From: Gammaproteobacteria bacterium
GTDB taxonomy: Bacteria > Pseudomonadota > Gammaproteobacteria > Pseudomonadales > Pseudohongiellaceae
Length of the DNA stretch: 64,000 nucleotides
Direction of reading: 5' to 3'
Assembly (NCBI GenBank): GCA_018661465.1
Contig: JABJIC010000008.1
Coordinates: forward strand, 62,001 to 126,000
Positions within the stretch are counted from its first letter, which is position 1, and each line of letters opens with the position of its first letter. Below the pieces are notes generated by a model that worked only from the letters and a program-made list of their open reading frames with translations, was not told the origin of the DNA and ran no database searches. Shown piece by piece: positions 1 through 8,367 of the stretch. A program made the translations under genes and the position numbers.

Positions 1-1
1 C

Positions 2-727
2 ATTGAGTCTCCTCTTCTTCACGCGTTGCAAAGAGAGCTTGCTGCTTTGCCTGACGTCGAAGTCATCGTCTCCGCACCGAATGTTAATCAATCTGGAAGT
101 AGCCAGTCATCAACAGCCTCACTGAATGTCGAGCGCTATTCCCTCAATGGAAGTTTCTTCGGCCATGCCGTTCATGGCCGGCCCGCCGATGCCGTGCGCT
201 TCGGCATTGTTGAGCTGGGCAAAGATGAAAAGTTTGATCTGGTTGTCTCTGGCATTAACCTCGGTGCCAATGTTGGTGACGTATCCCACGGTTCGGGAAC
301 AGTCGGCGCCGCCATGGAAGCTGTCTATCAGGGAGTTCCTGGAATTGCGGTTTCACAAGACACCGAGGGTGTGGATACTCGCGCTTCTGCGAAGTTTGCC
401 GCTGGCATTGTGCAGCAGTTTCGAGAAAGGGGAATGCCGTCAGATACAGTGCTATCAATTAACATCCCCCGGGGTGAACTCAAGGGAGTTTTAGTACGCC
501 CTATGGGGGACTCCTATCTAAAAACCCTGGCATATCATGCGGGCGAAAAAACCGGCGAGCTCACCTACTATGAGCGAGAGCGAATTATCGCTCAATCCAA
601 TGACAGTGATTCGGACACTTATGCCTATCAAAACGGGTATATTTCGGTAACGCCTTTAACGTTTGACTGGACAGATTATCAGATGCTGGAAACATTAGAG
701 TCATGGGATTTGGATTTAGTAGACTAG
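2..727 (+). CDS. surE: 5'/3'-nucleotidase SurE (5' end outside window)
   Basis: SurE-family phosphatase that removes phosphate from nucleoside monophosphates in a metal-dependent reaction. The reading frame is open from base 2, so the N-terminus with the family's metal-binding Asp-Asp lies upstream of the window; the TTG at 26 is internal. Visible family signatures are HGRPADAVRFG (near the usual G-T-P-A-D-C position), VSGINLGANVGD and HGSGTVGAAMEA, where the Asn of SGIN helps bind the metal. The C-terminal part follows the family (INIPRGE, then YISVTPLTFDWTD). The next gene is an unrelated DUF1857 protein 40 bases on. The pcm/nlpD/rpoS neighbours typical of housekeeping surE are absent on this side, so it may be a paralogue. 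The family call is secure; the substrate is not known. Confidence 0.93.
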   Translation: MESPLLHALQRELAALPDVEVIVSAPNVNQSGSSQSSTASLNVERYSLNGSFFGHAVHGRPADAVRFGIVELGKDEKFDLVVSGINLGANVGDVSHGSGTVGAAMEAVYQGVPGIAVSQDTEGVDTRASAKFAAGIVQQFRERGMPSDTVLSINIPRGELKGVLVRPMGDSYLKTLAYHAGEKTGELTYYERERIIAQSNDSDSDTYAYQNGYISVTPLTFDWTDYQMLETLESWDLDLVD

Positions 728-767
728 TGACCGCTTGAGAATTAGTAGCACTTGATGGAGAGCATAC

Positions 768-1247
768 TTGCTGGAATTTGAGCACATAATACAAGTAAAC
801 GACCCGACCGATGATGACATTGCCCTGATCTCAAAAGATCAGCTATGGGAAGGGTTGGTCTTTCGTGCGCGACAACCTGGAAAATTTAACGAATCTCTAC
901 AATGTGAGATCGAGGATGTAGATCATAACGAATTCCTAAGAACCATATCTTCGGGAGAAGCTCAGTTTCACGAGAGAGTATTGCTGTACCCCGATGAAAG
1001 CATTCACACCTCCACTACTGAGGAACTGGAACAAATTAACGCCAGTAGCGTCACTGACATAGAGGAGCCGGAAAGCGGATATCTCTTTGTTCGATTCAGC
1101 TACCGACGAGATCTCGATGAAGATGACGACAGCACCGCGGAGCTTGGAGAACATTTGAAGTCAGCTTATGTACAGATGGATCGGGATGCTATCTCAATGA
1201 TTCGAATGTTGGTTGAGAGCGGACTTTTTGGTCAAGCCATAAACTAA
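768..1247 (+). CDS. DUF1857 / AtaL-like SRPBCC-fold protein
   Basis: A 159-residue cytoplasmic protein with no signal peptide. It opens LEFEHIIQVNDP followed by LISKDQLWEGLVFRARQP, which I recognise as the start of the DUF1857 (AtaL-like, START/SRPBCC) family of small ligand-binding-fold proteins of unknown bacterial role. The middle is acidic (DLDEDDD). The start is a TTG at 768, preceded by ATGGAGAG at 755-762 as ribosome-binding site; no ATG fits. No function can be assigned. The gene is immediately followed by a decayed acetyltransferase fragment, so this intergenic side has been rearranged. Confidence 0.8.
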   Translation: MLEFEHIIQVNDPTDDDIALISKDQLWEGLVFRARQPGKFNESLQCEIEDVDHNEFLRTISSGEAQFHERVLLYPDESIHTSTTEELEQINASSVTDIEEPESGYLFVRFSYRRDLDEDDDSTAELGEHLKSAYVQMDRDAISMIRMLVESGLFGQAIN

Positions 1248-1248
1248 C

Positions 1249-1374
1249 CGGCTCCCATCCAGGGCGCTACTGAAGTCACTCGGGTTTACCCAAGAAGGAT
1301 TTCTACGTGACCGTTGGCTTGATAACGGCAAGCCCTATGGTGTCAACATTTATGGACTGCTTGCCTCCCAATAG
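1249..1374 (+). pseudogene. C-terminal remnant of a GNAT acetyltransferase (RimJ/RimL type)
   Basis: Between the DUF1857 stop and the cytochrome gene, one frame reads RALLKSLGFTQEGFLRD, then RWLDNGKPYGVNIYGLLASQ and a TAG stop at 1372-1374. This is the normal end of RimJ/RimL-type N-acetyltransferases: the N-x-x-S/A-x-x-x-L-x-x-x-G-F-x-x-E-G helix and strand, then the D-G-x-x-x-D-x-x-x-Y-x-L-L end. Only about 40 codons remain. An in-frame TAA lies just upstream at 1240-1242, and no acetyl-CoA-binding R-G-x-G-x-G/A segment or start codon exists before it. I infer a gene whose front was deleted, perhaps when the DUF1857 gene arrived. Confidence 0.7.
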
Positions 1375-1554
1375 GCGGAGAATACGTCCCAGGTCCCAGA
1401 GAAATCGGAGTGGTAACGAACTGCCACCAAGAACAAATTAATTGCTTGTTTTGAAATCAGTTCGTTTCCTGCAGAAATCAACACTCCCTGTGGGCTTTGA
1501 TCGAGCAGCAACTTGGTTTATTCTCTGAATCCCCTTACTGCTTTGGAACAGGAA

Positions 1555-1887
1555 ATGTATTTAACCGGAATTGCGCGCGTTGCGGCTATTATGATGATGG
1601 GTCTCTTATTCAGTAGTTATTCGTTTGCTGCAGAAGAGGCAAGCTTCGACGCCGCCGCTGCCTATCAGAATAGCTGCTTTGCGTGTCACGGAACCGGTGC
1701 TGCCCACGCCCCGGAAGTGGGCGATGTTATCGAATGGGAAATACGCGCAGAAAAAGGCTTGGATGCTCTGGTTCAAAATACCATCAACGGCCTCAATGGC
1801 GTAATGCCAACCCGTGGCCTCTGCAGGGATTGCAGCGATGAGCAACTGAAAGCGATTGTAGAATTCATGCTGGAGAGCAGTCAGTAA
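1555..1887 (+). CDS. Cytochrome c5-like periplasmic monohaem cytochrome
   Basis: A 110-residue exported c-type cytochrome, probably a soluble electron carrier in the periplasm. From the chosen ATG at 1555 the protein has a short signal peptide (MYLTGIARVAAIMMMGLLFS, likely cut near SYSFA). The single haem site SCFACH is at residues 40-45, and the likely distal Met is in NGVMPTRG. Then comes a CRDC pair, the disulfide typical of cytochrome c5. A longer frame from a TTG at 1513 would put 14 residues in front of the signal peptide, so the ATG with GGAAC/AGGAA upstream is preferred. It sits 38 bases before the quinoprotein-dehydrogenase-like gene and is a natural electron acceptor for it (inference). 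Confidence 0.9.
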   Translation: MYLTGIARVAAIMMMGLLFSSYSFAAEEASFDAAAAYQNSCFACHGTGAAHAPEVGDVIEWEIRAEKGLDALVQNTINGLNGVMPTRGLCRDCSDEQLKAIVEFMLESSQ

Positions 1888-1925
1888 AGCATCCAGCTAA
1901 CAAAATAATAATACGGAGCCCCACC

Positions 1926-3764
1926 ATGTCGAATCCAATAAGCAACAATTCTGCCAGAATCCTGGGGACCTCTGCCCTGTTCTCCTTAATGCTCGCCTGC
2001 TCGCCTGCTTCTGAGACAACCACTGTGAGCGTGGCAACTGCCAGTTCCTCGACAGGTGGTGCGGTAGAGCAGGAAGTGGAACAGTCGGCATTACAAGCCG
2101 GACCACGACAATCAACTATTAGAAATATGGACTGGAGGCTGCATAACCTGGACCTGGCTGGGTCTCGCTTTTCTCCCAGTGATCAAATCACCCCGGATAA
2201 TGTTGCAGAGCTCACTCCGACTTGGCTTTTCCAGCATGGCGTAATTGACGGAGTCAGCAATCAAACTACGCCAGTGGTAGTCGGCGACACTATGTATGTG
2301 ACGGATTCTCGTGGCAGTGTCTACGCGCTAAATGCGAGAGACGGTCACCTATTGTGGACTTACGATGTCACCCGACTTTTGGGCGGCGGACGCCGCGAAG
2401 GCTATGTTTTCAGGCATAGAGGCGTCGCAGTCGAAGATGGCGTGGTTTATACAGCAGCGGGTTCTTTCATATTTGCTCTGGATGCCGAAACAGGCGAGCC
2501 ACTGGAAGGCTTCGGTGTTGAAGGTCAGGCGCCGGTGATTCTTGATGTGCTGCATGAGAAAGATCCAGAGATCGAAACAGCGATATCTGTTGGTTACTGG
2601 TTTACTACGGCTCCGCAGGTTTACGACGGTGTCATCTATATTGGAACTACACGCAGCGAGAGCCATATTGCCGGTGGTTATGTTTTGGCAATCGATGCCA
2701 AGACCGGCGAAGGCATTTGGAATTTCAATACCATCCCTCAAGATGAAAATGATCAGGGCTGGGAGATCGCAGGCCCAACCTGGGTAGGCGGCGAGCGTAA
2801 TGGTGGAGGTATCTGGGAAACTCCGGCAATCGATCCTGAGCTCGGCATGGTCTATGTGGCCGTTGGAAACCCTTTTGGGGACAGCACCAAGAGAGACGGC
2901 ATGAATTTGTTCTCGGACTCTCTTATTGGCCTATCGTTGGAAGATGGAAATCTGGAGTGGTATTACCAGCAGGTGCATCACGACGTTTGGGATTATGACT
3001 CAGGCAATCAACCCGTTCTATTTGATATGGAAGTTGATGGCGAGCCAGTGAAAGCATTGGCTCAGGCGAGTAAGAACAGCTGGCTGTATATTCTTAATCG
3101 TGAAACTGGCGAGCCTGTTCATCCGATTATCGAAACACCAGTATCGACAGTAACCGACGTAGAAGGCGAAGTGCCCTACCCAACTCAACCGATTCCTCAC
3201 AAAGCAAACGGTGAGCGAATGGAACCTGTGTCGCCAGTTTTCCCAACGGACATTCCTGCGCAACATATGGAAGCAAATACGCTCGTTGAGCAATTCACAC
3301 CTATCGGCCCAAATCAGATCTTCTCACCTGGTTACGGCGGTGGTGCCAATTACGCGCCAATCTCATTCAGCAAGGATACGGGCTACTTATATATTAATGC
3401 CATCGACCAGCCTTTCAATTCTGGCCGTGATCCCAAGGGCTATTTTTCTGCCTATGACCCCACTACTGGCGAGCTGATTTGGCGACAGGTTTTTGAAGGC
3501 TACGGTCAGGCAGGTTCCGTGGTAACCGCTGGCGGCGTGGTTTTCGTTGGAGCTGGAAGCAATACTGCTGGTTACTTTTATGCCTACGATGCATCGACTG
3601 GTGAGGAATTGTGGAAATTTAACACCGGTGCCGGCGTGTTTGCATCACCGTCGATCTATGTGATCGATGGCCAGGAATATGTTTCTGTAGCATCTGGCGG
3701 TGGATCACGAGGACGACGTGGTGGCGATCTGATTCTTACTTTTGCACTTCCTAATCGAAACTAA
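1926..3764 (+). CDS. PQQ-dependent dehydrogenase-like beta-propeller lipoprotein
   Basis: A 612-residue member of the pyrroloquinoline-quinone (PQQ) alcohol/glucose dehydrogenase superfamily. It starts with a lipoprotein signal, lipobox LMLAC with Cys25, followed by a Ser/Thr-rich linker. A propeller of repeated blades follows (for example GDTMYVTDSRGSVYALNARD, GVVYTAAGSFIFALDAETGE, TGYLYINAIDQPF) with tryptophan-docking-type repeats such as GEELWKFNTGAG. WDYDSGNQPVLFD and YVSVASGGGSRGRRGG match family landmarks. No adjacent Cys-Cys pair and no C-terminal haem domain are present; the only Cys is the lipobox. An external electron carrier is therefore needed, and the cytochrome c just upstream fits. 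GGAG at 1915-1918 supports the ATG. The substrate cannot be read from the sequence. Confidence 0.88.
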   Translation: MSNPISNNSARILGTSALFSLMLACSPASETTTVSVATASSSTGGAVEQEVEQSALQAGPRQSTIRNMDWRLHNLDLAGSRFSPSDQITPDNVAELTPTWLFQHGVIDGVSNQTTPVVVGDTMYVTDSRGSVYALNARDGHLLWTYDVTRLLGGGRREGYVFRHRGVAVEDGVVYTAAGSFIFALDAETGEPLEGFGVEGQAPVILDVLHEKDPEIETAISVGYWFTTAPQVYDGVIYIGTTRSESHIAGGYVLAIDAKTGEGIWNFNTIPQDENDQGWEIAGPTWVGGERNGGGIWETPAIDPELGMVYVAVGNPFGDSTKRDGMNLFSDSLIGLSLEDGNLEWYYQQVHHDVWDYDSGNQPVLFDMEVDGEPVKALAQASKNSWLYILNRETGEPVHPIIETPVSTVTDVEGEVPYPTQPIPHKANGERMEPVSPVFPTDIPAQHMEANTLVEQFTPIGPNQIFSPGYGGGANYAPISFSKDTGYLYINAIDQPFNSGRDPKGYFSAYDPTTGELIWRQVFEGYGQAGSVVTAGGVVFVGAGSNTAGYFYAYDASTGEELWKFNTGAGVFASPSIYVIDGQEYVSVASGGGSRGRRGGDLILTFALPNRN

Positions 3765-3797
3765 GAACTAGCTACAACGAACTTAGTACGAACAGGG

Positions 3798-3847
3798 TTC
3801 TTCATTTTCGTCACTGATAGTGGGCGATTCTAGACGACGATGAAGAA
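3798..3847. terminator. Possible hairpin between convergent genes
   Basis: Bases 3798-3812 (TTCTTCATTTTCGTC) and 3833-3847 (GACGACGATGAAGAA) form a 15-pair stem with two mismatches and a 20-base loop, just downstream of the PQQ-dehydrogenase-like gene. The right arm lies in the last codons of the converging gene. No clear U-run follows on the plus strand, so termination activity is doubtful. Confidence 0.3.
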
Positions 3848-4243
3848 TCCATTTACTTTTCTGTAATTTATTCCATTGTACCTGTACAAATACTCATTCG
3901 AAATTCGAATGCGAGTATGGCTTGAAGGCAAAGAAGCAACGCGAATTCCCAGTGGCGGATTAGCAATAACATATCCCGCTGGCTCTCTTAGATAGTAAAC
4001 TCCGTCCGAGTAATAGTAAGTCAAATCCCGATGAATCACGCGCGTATGAATCGTCGGTAAATTTACATACCTAGCATTTATCACATGGGTAGCTACTGGC
4101 CGGACGCTGGCTGGACGCACCACTACATGTCTATCGACAGCCACATGTTTGTGCCTTTTATTTGTTGGATGACTTGCCTGGGCGCAACTCGCTAGTAGCA
4201 TAGATAGTAATGCGCTGGTTATTAGTACTGAATATTTCTTCAT
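3830..4243 (-). CDS. DUF6515-like small lipoprotein
   Basis: A 137-residue envelope protein of unknown function. It has a signal peptide with a lipobox (LLASC, Cys about 19), then a His/Arg/Val-rich stretch (HKHVAVDRHVVVRPASV). Tyr-rich repeats follow (YYYSDGVYYLREPAGYVIANPP, later YLYRYNGINYRKVNG), a pattern I associate with the DUF6515 family. The upstream in-frame ATG at 4258 is possible. The one at 4243 is preferred because AAGGTGG sits six bases before it and the signal peptide then starts normally (MKKYSVLITSALL). It converges on the PQQ-dehydrogenase-like gene and has no operon partner. Confidence 0.65.
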   Translation of the reverse strand: MKKYSVLITSALLSMLLASCAQASHPTNKRHKHVAVDRHVVVRPASVRPVATHVINARYVNLPTIHTRVIHRDLTYYYSDGVYYLREPAGYVIANPPLGIRVASLPSSHTRIRISNEYLYRYNGINYRKVNGFFIVV

Positions 4244-4539
4244 TTTGGCCACCTTCATGTAACTTCGTTGATGCTAGTTCCCAAAATGGGAATTCAGGCA
4301 TTTTTTGACTGAAAATGATGTTCTTAATCAATAGAACGAACTCGACGAAGATTGGTTTACTTCCAAAACTCTGAAAGGGAGGCAGAATAAGCAGAATCAA
4401 ACTTTGAAAGCTTAGTGATCGATAGAAACTACAAAGGAGCAGGTATTAAGAGTATTGAAGGTATAGAGATTATGGAGAGTTCCGAGTATAGAAAGAATGA
4501 AGAAAACCAGACAACGTAAAGAAGTTTTGGATAAGAAAG

Positions 4540-5505
4540 CTAGAGAGTAGTAATCACAAGCCGGAAACCAATTGTGTCATTACGCACACTGGAATCAACG
4601 GCGCCACGGACTGCGGCCCGAACATTATTGGCAGCATCGCTGAATGAGCCACCGCGCATCACCCACAATGGGTTAGCAGACGCAGGCTCGAAATCATCGG
4701 CGGAACTGTAAGGGTACTCTTGCATAGGGCTGCGTGTTAGCTCCCATACATTGCCTGCCATATCCGAAAGACCGTTTGCACATTCCGGGCAGCCGAAACT
4801 TCCAACTGCGAGTACTTTGCTTTCAGAATAATTAGCACGGTCTTGCCTTGGGCTTGACCCCCAGGGAAAGATACGCCCATCTATGCCCCGTGCCGCCTTC
4901 TCCCATTCCGCTTCACTGGGAAGGGTCACGCTGCCGCCGTTATTCAGCATTTGCAGTATCTCTGGAGGCGTGTTGCTTGAATCTTTAAGTTGTCGCTCTA
5001 ACCATCGAGCGTAGGCCAAGGCCTGAGGCCATGTAACTTGCGTAGCTGGAAATGAGCCTTCTCCCGATACCACAATTCCCCTAGTTTGATTGCCGGATTC
5101 TTCTGCCCATTCTCGAATTTGCGCGACGGTAACTTCGTAACGGCCAATGTAATAGTCGGGTAACTCAACGCTTCCCTGCCTCTGCAGGTTCGACCAGCGC
5201 TCGTTTTCGTAAGCCATTCTATCGGCGGCCGGGTTACTGCCCATAGTGAAAGCGCCGGCAGAAATTTTTACAAAGCCAAGTAACTCATCATCAGGTAATT
5301 GCCAAGCATCACTACGAAAACCTGAGAGTTCTTCAGTATTGGAAGCGATGCCTGTTTCCACTGAATCAGATTGCCGCTGCGACATCCAATACGCCGTGAA
5401 CAGAATCATCGCTATCATTACAGTCATACCAATAGTACGACCTGGCGCCTTATTAATATCGGGAGCCGAATTTGTATTGCCCACAGTATTATTCCCGGAA
5501 CTCAT
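4540..5505 (-). CDS. Membrane-anchored SUMF1/FGE-sulfatase-fold protein
   Basis: A 321-residue protein of the formylglycine-generating-enzyme/EgtB/PvdO fold. One N-terminal membrane helix (TIGMTVMIAMILFTAYWM, residues about 24-41) anchors it, with the domain probably outside the membrane. Fold landmarks in order are GFVKISAGAFTMGS, YYIGRYEVTVAQIREW, FPATQVTWPQALAYARWLE, TLPSEAEWEKAARG, FPWGSSP, LSDMAGNVWELTRSP and VMRGGSFSD then DTIGFRLV. I do not see the paired active-site cysteines of true FGE; the two Cys in FGCPECANG are placed differently. An FGE reaction is therefore not supported. The gene starts inside the end of the upstream NqrB/RnfD-like gene with a 4-base ATGA overlap, so the two are translationally coupled and probably function together. 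Confidence 0.87.
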   Translation of the reverse strand: MSSGNNTVGNTNSAPDINKAPGRTIGMTVMIAMILFTAYWMSQRQSDSVETGIASNTEELSGFRSDAWQLPDDELLGFVKISAGAFTMGSNPAADRMAYENERWSNLQRQGSVELPDYYIGRYEVTVAQIREWAEESGNQTRGIVVSGEGSFPATQVTWPQALAYARWLERQLKDSSNTPPEILQMLNNGGSVTLPSEAEWEKAARGIDGRIFPWGSSPRQDRANYSESKVLAVGSFGCPECANGLSDMAGNVWELTRSPMQEYPYSSADDFEPASANPLWVMRGGSFSDAANNVRAAVRGAVDSSVRNDTIGFRLVITTL

Positions 5506-7106
5506 AGATTGCTCCGAGATTCACAGGCAAATTCCCAACCATGCTCGCACGCTCTAGCGTTTAGATCAGCAGCAGATAACTGCATCAGATTTAGACCACC
5601 TTCGCGCAACATCAAGCGCATATCCAATTCCAATGGCGTGTCTGTCAGCGCTAGAGATGTATCAAGCATATTCAAACATGAGGACTGAAATTTTAGTTCA
5701 CAACCACGGGCAAAATAGGAGAAAGACAATTCTTCATCAACGTCTACGATATCGCCCTGTCGATAGTGTCTGCCCAATTCATTACAAGCCCATGCTGCAT
5801 TGTCGCCGCAATAGGTGGACTCCAGCAGAAGGACTCGGCCGCAGGCGTTCGGCAGGTTTTCGGCACAGGCCTGTTCCCAGAATGGAAGACTGTCACCGAT
5901 GTGCCTGCCATCTGTCTTACCCGCAAGCGTCATCACGCCAAATACAAATATCCACACAGCCATGTGTGCGAGATTTGCTTTCCCGCCCAACCAGTCTTTG
6001 CGCCAGACATTAAGTATGGACTCAGACTTGATTGAACGTACCGCTCTGTCGATGGCGATGACACTGAGATTCAATAGTGGCACGCAGAGCAGTTTGTCAT
6101 AGAACGTTGGGGATCCCAGATTATCCAATAGCGTGTACAAAGCAAATACACCGAAGGCGTACAACACTCCGAAGAGAGTTTTCCCGAGTGGTGTTCTCGG
6201 CGAGGTAGATGGATCTGTGATCAGCAAATGCAGGCCCAGAAAAACAGCCGCTGGTATTTCCGAATCGAGAAAATAGGGCACCCCCGTCGAAGCTGAATAA
6301 AGTGCACTCAAGGCAAACAGAGTAATAGCCGACATCCCCGCCACCAATGTGATGGAGAAGAAATACATCACCACAAGGCCAATAAGAAACAGGAAGGTAT
6401 AAATATTAGGAGCAAGAGTCAGGGTCGATGCAATCTCTTGGCCCCAGGTCAGGCCGGTGGTATTGGTAAGAATTAGCACCAGTGAGAACAGGCCGAGGGC
6501 AAAAGCCGATGGATTAAAAATATGGGTGCTGCGCCCTTCTCTCTGCCAGCGTACATATTCCTTGCCCATGAACCCAACCATAATCATCAGGAACTGCATG
6601 TAGAACCAGTCGTCCCGAAACCACAGAAACAGGTTAATACTGAGAATAATCGGAAATGGCCCAAAACCGAGGCTGTATTCGCGACGACGAGACCAAGACA
6701 GCAGCATGTCGAAACCATAAGCAAACAACAGTTGAACGACTATTAGCCAGAAATGGTCATAAACAGGACGCCAATAGTATCCCCAGTAGCTATAGACACA
6801 GACCTGGAGCATCGCCTGGATATAGTGCTGAGGCCTGAGTACCACTTTAAAGTTGTGAATTTCCCCAGTGCGCTGGGAGAGAAAAGCGAGATAGCCTTGC
6901 CAAGCGAGTAGTAGCGCTGCAGCCCCCCAGAATGAATACATCACCACCGAATTACTGTGAACACGAGGAAGCAGGGAAACCAGCAGGATCGCAATCGCTA
7001 TGGCGAAAGGAAATTTGAATGCAGAAAGTGGCGAAGCCAGTGCCACTGCCGATGGAATTTGAGGTTTTTGCTTCTTGTTCTCTTTCTTGCTGCTGGCCGC
7101 TGCCAT
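5502..7106 (-). CDS. NqrB/RnfD-like membrane protein with C-terminal Sel1-like Cys-rich domain
   Basis: A 534-residue protein. Residues about 25-400 form roughly ten membrane helices with the NQR2/RnfD/RnfE family landmarks TRPQ-type VLRPQHYIQ, HIFNPSAFALGLFSL and LLITDPSTSPRTPLGKTLFG. The [S/T]GAT flavin-attachment motif of RnfD/NqrB is not found, so covalent FMN is not supported. The last about 130 residues are soluble with regularly spaced Cys-Ala/Cys pairs (WEQACAENLPNACGR, WACNELGRHYRQGD, FARGCELKFQSSC), the look of Sel1/Hcp-like helical repeats. It is not part of an rnf or nqr operon; its only partner is the overlapping FGE-fold gene. It may be a redox membrane module with a docking domain (inference). 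Confidence 0.8.
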   Translation of the reverse strand: MAAASSKKENKKQKPQIPSAVALASPLSAFKFPFAIAIAILLVSLLPRVHSNSVVMYSFWGAAALLLAWQGYLAFLSQRTGEIHNFKVVLRPQHYIQAMLQVCVYSYWGYYWRPVYDHFWLIVVQLLFAYGFDMLLSWSRRREYSLGFGPFPIILSINLFLWFRDDWFYMQFLMIMVGFMGKEYVRWQREGRSTHIFNPSAFALGLFSLVLILTNTTGLTWGQEIASTLTLAPNIYTFLFLIGLVVMYFFSITLVAGMSAITLFALSALYSASTGVPYFLDSEIPAAVFLGLHLLITDPSTSPRTPLGKTLFGVLYAFGVFALYTLLDNLGSPTFYDKLLCVPLLNLSVIAIDRAVRSIKSESILNVWRKDWLGGKANLAHMAVWIFVFGVMTLAGKTDGRHIGDSLPFWEQACAENLPNACGRVLLLESTYCGDNAAWACNELGRHYRQGDIVDVDEELSFSYFARGCELKFQSSCLNMLDTSLALTDTPLELDMRLMLREGGLNLMQLSAADLNARACEHGWEFACESRSNL

Positions 7107-7227
7107 GGTGTCTTGCTCTGGGGCTGAATTACGCTCCGAAGAATAAACTACCTACCACTGCAATTCAATTTGAAGCCCTACTGGCTAGGGACTTTACCCT
7201 TGAAAAATGGCTCTAACAGAGGTAGTT

Positions 7228-7257
7228 TTGAACGGTTAACTCTGTATCAACCGTCAA
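7228..7257. promoter_or_regulatory. Inverted repeat upstream of the 7292 gene, possible operator
   Basis: TTGAACGGTT (7228-7237) and AACCGTCAA (7249-7257) form an almost perfect inverted repeat with an 11-base centre. It lies about 35 bases before the start of the next plus-strand gene, in the 185-base divergent gap shared with the NqrB/RnfD-like gene. Its position suits an operator; no regulator is known. Confidence 0.35.
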
Positions 7258-7291
7258 GTTAGAAAATAAGATTTAATAATCGGAGAATCAA

Positions 7292-8299
7292 ATGATCCAC
7301 AGAGCCTTGGGCAAACTAGCCATCGCCATCGCCGGAATCCTTTTAGCGCCCGCGCTTTCAGCTCAATCCAGCGAAATTCCACGCACTGAGTACGGTCAGC
7401 CTGATTTGCAGGGCACCTATACATTCAGAACACTTACACCGCTGAATCGGCCTAGAGAATTGGCGGATAAGGCTACTCTTACTCCAGAAGAAGCAGCCGA
7501 GTGGGAAGCTTTCGAGAATCGTCGCCAAAATCGTGACCTCATCATCGACTCCGTCGGCGGTGCCGGATATCCACCGGGCGTGATCTCTTACAATGAATTT
7601 TGGTACGAACGTGGTGTTGAAACTATCGCAGACCGCCGTACTTCTCTTATCTACGATCCACCAAATGGTCGAATTCCTCAGGTGAACGCTGCCGGCACTG
7701 AACGTCGCCGTGTATACGGACAGATGGTTTTCGAGAGCGCTGGCCCTGAAGGCCGCACAACGGTTGACCGCTGCTTGACTGGATTTGTTGCTGGGCCCCC
7801 TATGATTCCTGGCTCCTACAACAATAATATGCAACTAGTTCAGACCAAAGATCACATCATGATTCTGAATGAAATGGTTCACACTGCGCGGATCATTCGT
7901 CTGGACAGTGAGCACCACACCAAGCAGTTAAAATGGGAAGGTGACTCAATAGCACATTGGGAAGGCGACGAGCTGGTTATCCATACTCAGAATTTCTACC
8001 ATGACTACAATCTGCGCGGCCATTCCGACCAGGCAATAATCGAAGAGCGTTTCGCCTATGTGGATGAGAATACTCTGGACTATGACTTCACAGTAACTGA
8101 CCCTTTGTCCTGGGATGAGTCCTGGTCTGGCAAAGTGCCAATGCGCCGTGCAGCTGACCCTGTATACGAATATGCCTGCCACGAAGGTAATCATGGCCTT
8201 GCCGGTATTCTTGCCGGATGGAGACGCTACGAGTCTCTAGGCTTTAATGGTGACGGCTCTCCTTTATCCGCAACTGGAACAGTTAAAACCGAAGAGTAA
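7292..8299 (+). CDS. Conserved secreted protein of unknown function
   Basis: A 335-residue exported protein with a clear signal peptide (MIHRALGKLAIAIAGILLAP, cut near ALSAQ). The mature part starts IPRTEYGQPDLQGTYTFRTL. It carries LNRPRELADKATLTPEEAAE, then the block SIAHWEGDELVIHTQNF, then ERFAYVDENTLDYDFTVTDP, and ends VYEYACHEGNHGLAGILAG. I recognise these as a recurrent family in Acidobacteria and marine Gammaproteobacteria, often called only hypothetical; the W-E-G-D-x-L-V block is its hallmark. Two Cys (DRCLTG and YACHEG) could form a disulfide. I know no function. ATG at 7292 is preceded by CGGAGAA as ribosome-binding site. It is followed by a strong terminator, so it is a single-gene unit. 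Confidence 0.75.
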   Translation: MIHRALGKLAIAIAGILLAPALSAQSSEIPRTEYGQPDLQGTYTFRTLTPLNRPRELADKATLTPEEAAEWEAFENRRQNRDLIIDSVGGAGYPPGVISYNEFWYERGVETIADRRTSLIYDPPNGRIPQVNAAGTERRRVYGQMVFESAGPEGRTTVDRCLTGFVAGPPMIPGSYNNNMQLVQTKDHIMILNEMVHTARIIRLDSEHHTKQLKWEGDSIAHWEGDELVIHTQNFYHDYNLRGHSDQAIIEERFAYVDENTLDYDFTVTDPLSWDESWSGKVPMRRAADPVYEYACHEGNHGLAGILAGWRRYESLGFNGDGSPLSATGTVKTEE

Positions 8300-8367
8300 A
8301 ACTTTTCATAGTGGTTTAAACACATAAAGGTTTAAACAACAGGGGGCTCAAACCCCGGCATGAACTG

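Noticed and set aside
2349..2741. Long antisense open frames such as this one and those inside icd, tkt, parC, parE and gyrase-like genes
   Set aside because: They lie opposite well-supported genes, have no family features and follow the codon pattern of the sense gene.
4372..4545. Purine-rich stretch upstream of the FGE-fold gene end
   Set aside because: It contains no repeat unit, hairpin or open frame with recognisable features; only base composition is unusual.
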